NCBI GenBank assembly: GCA_944382785.1
Contig: CALWNO010000019.1
Location: 1-46,668 of the forward strand
Direction: 5' to 3'
DNA: 46,668 bases
Source of the DNA: an uncultured Gemmiger sp.
Lineage (GTDB): Bacteria > Bacillota > Clostridia > Oscillospirales > Ruminococcaceae
Below, piece after piece: positions 43,251 to 46,668 of the stretch. The notes beneath the pieces were generated by a model. That model saw only the letters and a list, made by a program, of their open reading frames with translations, did no database searches and was not told the DNA's origin. Position 1 is the first letter of the stretch, and each line of letters begins with the position of its first letter. A program made the translations under genes and the position numbers.

Positions 43251-43937
43251 ATGGAAATCATCAAAAAGATCAACAACAACTGTGCCCTGGCCCGGGACGC
43301 CAAAGGGCGGGAGATGGTTGTTTTCGGCAAGGGAATCGGGTTCCCCGCCACCCCTTACACGCTGGAAGACCTGAGCAAGGTGCAGCGTACCTTCTATGAT
43401 GTGAGCGACAAGTACTTTGCCCTGCTGCAGGAGGTGCCGGAGGAGATCTTTCTGGCTGCCGACGACATCGCCGAAGATGCCAATGAGGAACTGGACTGTC
43501 CTCTGAACCCCAACCTGGCCTTTAACCTGGCCGATCACCTGAACTTTGCCATCGAGCGCACCCGCGGGGGAATGACCCTGCGCACGCCGCTTGCCTATGA
43601 TATCAAGCATCTGTACCCCAATGAGTACAAGCTGGGGCGCAGTGCCCTGCACATGCTGCGGGACCGCCTGAAGGTGGACCTTCCGGAACAGGAGGCCGTC
43701 AGCATTGCCTTGCACATCATCAACGCCGAAGCCGAGACCAGTGATATGCACGCCACTTTGCAGAGCGCGCAGATCATCTCGGAACTGACCGAGATCGTGG
43801 AGCAGGCTTTCGGCATCACCCTGGACCGGGACAGCTTCAACTATTCCCGTTTTGCCATGCACCTGCGGTATCTGGTGCAGCGGATATGCAGGGCAACCCC
43901 CTTCCCGCCGATGCCGGCAGCCGGGACCTGTTCCTGA
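43251..43937 (+). CDS. licT: BglG/LicT family antiterminator, frameshifted in PRD2
   Basis: RNA-binding antiterminator controlled by PTS phosphorylation. Residues 1-56 are the CAT RNA-binding domain (MEIIKKINNNCALARD, GKGIGF); PRD1 (about 65-170) holds H96 (LADHLNF) and H155 (ALHIINAE); PRD2 begins near 171 with H204 (FAMHLRYLVQR). After R211 the reading frame leaves the family and stops at 228, while PRD2 continues in the -1 frame from 43886. An extra AT in CGGATATGCAG (43881-43891) would explain this. Either a real mutation or a sequencing error; as written, PRD2 control is lost. Confidence 0.8.
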   Translation: MEIIKKINNNCALARDAKGREMVVFGKGIGFPATPYTLEDLSKVQRTFYDVSDKYFALLQEVPEEIFLAADDIAEDANEELDCPLNPNLAFNLADHLNFAIERTRGGMTLRTPLAYDIKHLYPNEYKLGRSALHMLRDRLKVDLPEQEAVSIALHIINAEAETSDMHATLQSAQIISELTEIVEQAFGITLDRDSFNYSRFAMHLRYLVQRICRATPFPPMPAAGTCS

Positions 43938-44179
43938 CGGTGCGGCGCCAGTATCCTGAAATTTACGCCTGCACCCGGCAGATATCCCGCTTCCTCCAGG
44001 AACGCTACGGCTGGACCTGCACCGAGGAAGAGGAACTGTACCTGACCATGCATATCCATCGCGTCAAATCGGAGCAGAAGCCCGGTGAGGACGCTGAACA
44101 ATTCAAGGACAATCCAAGGATCGTTACCCGTACCCAGTTTGCGGGGCGTCACCCAGAACACTGTCCCGCAGCCCTGTGA
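43886..44179 (+). pseudogene. licT: 3' part of the antiterminator gene in the shifted frame
   Basis: This frame reads MQGNPLPADAGSRDLF, then RRQYPEIYACTRQISRFLQERYGW and EEELYLTMHIHRVKSE (pieces), which is the C-terminal half of a LicT PRD2 including its second His region. It joins the upstream frame exactly at YLVQR if two bases are removed. About 30 extra residues after HIHRVKSE do not match the usual family end. Independent translation from the ATG at 43886 is unlikely, since no RBS is evident. Confidence 0.75.
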
Positions 44180-44180
44180 C

Positions 44181-44229
44181 CCTTTTGGCCGTATTCGGGG
44201 GCGGAAGTTGTGTTTTGGGTTCTTTTTTT
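44181..44229 (+). terminator. Possible terminator between licT and the PTS gene
   Basis: CTTTTGGCC can pair with GGGCGGAAG (two G-U pairs, one mismatch), and an outer GACCC with GGGTTC, followed by a seven-T run. Imperfect; no second RAT was recognised beside it. Confidence 0.35.
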
Positions 44230-44343
44230 GCCGGATTTCCTCCATTTTTTCCGTTGGTATGTCTACGCCCGGCGCGCGAGGGCGGTGCATATACATTTTC
44301 CGCGGTCACGCGGCAACCCCTGATCTTTCCCATTGCGAGGTGA

Positions 44344-46056
<1,713 letters not shown>

Positions 46057-46079
46057 GCATCTTTCCCTGAATCTGTTCT

Positions 46080-46116
46080 GACCGCAGCGCTGCCCCGGCG
46101 GCACCCTGGTGCGGTC
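46080..46116 (+). other. Hairpin in the EIIBC-GH1 gap
   Basis: Arms GACCGCA and TGCGGTC flank a GC-rich interior that can pair partly; no T-run follows. Likely an mRNA stability or processing stem within the operon. Confidence 0.45.
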
Positions 46117-46120
46117 CTGA

Positions 46121-46668
<548 letters not shown>

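Overview
The window comes from a GC-rich genome with Firmicutes-type gene content and order, probably a gut Oscillospiraceae/Ruminococcaceae relative (Gemmiger, Subdoligranulum or Faecalibacterium-like). This is inferred from the plsX-rnc-smc-ftsY and nadD-yqeK-LCP-rsfS-leuS blocks, a LicT-controlled beta-glucoside PTS and the codon usage. Nearly all genes are on the + strand; only fba and a C39-type peptidase gene are on the - strand. No tRNA, rRNA, CRISPR array or complete insertion sequence was seen.

Layout. 1-7666: housekeeping block (plsX 3' part, rnc, smc, ftsY, rdgB, yhbY, nadD). 7667-7973: a hairpin-rich element of unknown nature that splits nadD from yqeK. 7974-13626: yqeK, a LytR-CpsA-Psr protein with a very long cytoplasmic tail, rsfS, leuS. 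13703-19980: envelope glycosylation cassette (two multi-spanning GT-C-like proteins, a polyprenyl-phosphate glycosyltransferase, a MATE transporter). 20092-20955 (-): class II fructose-bisphosphate aldolase. 20956-21711: AT-rich intergenic region with a dense cluster of DnaA-box-like 9-mers. 21712-27803: rlmB, a 1280-residue protein whose C-terminal half is a P1B-type ATPase that has lost its catalytic motifs, a free-standing transposase N-terminal domain and a metal-exporter-like permease. 27892-33073: C39-type peptidase (-), then a peptide/murein-peptide degradation operon (P1 aminopeptidase, dipeptide epimerase, M19 dipeptidase, serine hydrolase, DUF3592 protein). 33155-37057: rmuC, HdeD-like protein, DegV, orphan response regulator. 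37311-39725: polar amino-acid ABC transporter behind an ArgR-like double operator. 39842-43021: macro-domain protein, VWA protein, gamma carbonic anhydrase, Cof-type HAD phosphatase. 43022-46668: beta-glucoside operon with promoter, RAT/terminator, licT (apparently frameshifted), PTS EIIBC carrying an extra degenerate EIIB-like domain, and the 5' part of a GH1 6-phospho-beta-glucosidase.

Most unusual: the P-type ATPase pseudoenzyme with a roughly 720-residue disordered N-terminus and the domesticated-looking transposase domain 21 bp behind it; the DnaA-box cluster away from dnaA; the four-hairpin element inside the nadD-yqeK pair; and the duplicated, cysteine-less EIIB domain on the PTS permease beside a frameshifted antiterminator. 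All assignments rest on reading motifs in the translated sequence; no database search was possible.
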